From Kiritimatiellia bacterium (GTDB taxonomy: Bacteria > Verrucomicrobiota > Kiritimatiellia > RFP12 > UBA1067): 6,061 nucleotides of DNA. Of this stretch, positions 5,726 to 6,061 are shown piece after piece (the first letter of the stretch is position 1; every line of letters begins with the position of its first letter). The position numbers were made by a program, and so were the translations under genes. The stretch covers positions 1-6,061 of the forward strand of contig JAFXEA010000034.1 of NCBI GenBank assembly GCA_017521065.1. The letters are read 5' to 3'. Under the pieces are notes generated by a model. The model ran no database searches, had not been told where the DNA came from, and was given only the letters and a program-made list of their open reading frames with translations.

Positions 5726-6061
5726 GTGGGAAGTCCAATCTTGAAGTTTGCTGTTATAGGCGACATTAAGGCCGATAATCAGTGGTGCATGGCTGGCGTG
5801 TCTCGAATCACTCCCATGGTCAAGAAGCTTGGGGTTTCATGCGTGCTGGCCGGAGATCTTGATGGGTGGCGTGTCGTCAAGGTTAAGGATGATGCCTCGT
5901 TCGATCTCGGCAAGGCAGTGAAGACCGCTTTTGCTGAAAAGCGCTCTCCGCTTGAACTGGTTGAGGAATGCGGGATTCCATTCCTGCTCTGCAATACCCG
6001 GGAACTGTTTGATGAGGATTGGGTTCGATTTGAAGCGGACAGGAAAGCTCTGCTCAAAAAG
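5726..6061 (+). CDS. Unidentified alpha/beta protein, N-terminal 112 residues, 3'-truncated by window edge
   Basis: A GTG start behind GGAGG opens a frame that stays open to the last base. It begins with a typical first strand (L-K-F-A-V-I-G-D, residues 6-13), then an amphipathic stretch, a second strand (C-V-L-A-G-D-L-D-G, 39-47), and a segment 'S-P-L-E-L-V-E-E-C-G-I-P-F-L' (74-87). I do not recognise the family with certainty. The 'S-P...A-G-I-P-x-L' segment followed by a charged helix resembles the N-terminal domain of folate-dependent formyltransferases (PurN/Fmt/ArnA). Alternatively, G-D-I-K and G-D-L-D-G sit where metallophosphoesterases have G-D-x-H and G-D-x-x-[DNR], but the metal-binding histidine is lysine (K15). 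The gene lies 16 bp after the beta-helix gene and is probably in the same transcript. The antisense frame here looks like a shadow. That it is a coding gene is likely; the function is open. Confidence 0.7.
   Translation, partial: MGSPILKFAVIGDIKADNQWCMAGVSRITPMVKKLGVSCVLAGDLDGWRVVKVKDDASFDLGKAVKTAFAEKRSPLELVEECGIPFLLCNTRELFDEDWVRFEADRKALLKK

Noticed and set aside
5062..5766. Antisense frame of 234 residues opposite the end of the beta-helix gene
   Set aside because: The + strand carries module 3 and the tail in one continuous frame. The antisense frame also crosses the gene boundary without any supporting start signal.
5779..6057. Antisense frame of 92 residues at the right edge
   Set aside because: It is serine- and arginine-rich with no domain. 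The + strand frame has a GGAGG-preceded GTG and alternating strand-helix character.

Overview
The window looks like a chromosomal segment from a PVC-group bacterium. My best guess is a gut- or sediment-dwelling Kiritimatiellae/Lentisphaerae/Verrucomicrobia relative. That guess rests on the very large secreted beta-helix protein, the fused SUMT-HemD protein and the Bacteroides/Bifidobacterium-like LuxS. It is an inference from protein style, not a database match. All four supported genes lie on the + strand.

Region 1 (1-1470) is a housekeeping pair. The first gene enters from the left edge and encodes the last part of a uroporphyrinogen-III C-methyltransferase (SUMT) domain fused to a complete uroporphyrinogen-III synthase (HemD). 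It carries three exact in-frame copies of a 16-bp repeat (CAAGGGTCTGTCCCCA), each read as K-G-L-S-P. A complete luxS follows 40 bp later with a strong ribosome binding site. The two genes fit together biochemically: SUMT consumes S-adenosylmethionine and makes S-adenosylhomocysteine, and LuxS acts in the pathway that detoxifies and recycles that product.

Region 2 (1471-1599) is the only clear intergenic gap. It holds a good sigma70-type promoter (TTGACA, 18 bp, extended -10 TGATACCAT) with an inverted repeat overlapping the spacer and -10, then an untranslated leader of about 75 nt. I see no convincing terminator after luxS.

Region 3 (1600-5709) is a 1369-residue protein with a signal peptide and three tandem right-handed beta-helix modules of about 340-356 residues. 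The modules are separated by InlB-like linker domains and followed by a cysteine-free tail. The mature protein has about 41 cysteines, nearly all in the helix modules. It is probably a cell-surface or secreted protein; substrate or partner is unknown.

Region 4 (5726-6061) is the first 112 residues of a GTG-initiated gene placed 16 bp after the big gene. It is probably translated from the same transcript. Its family is unresolved: formyltransferase-like or a degenerate metallophosphoesterase-like fold are the two options I can argue for.

The items most worth follow-up are the in-frame repeats inside hemD and the triplicated cysteine-rich beta-helix protein. I do not see CRISPR arrays, tRNA/rRNA genes, transposases or an evident new defence system.
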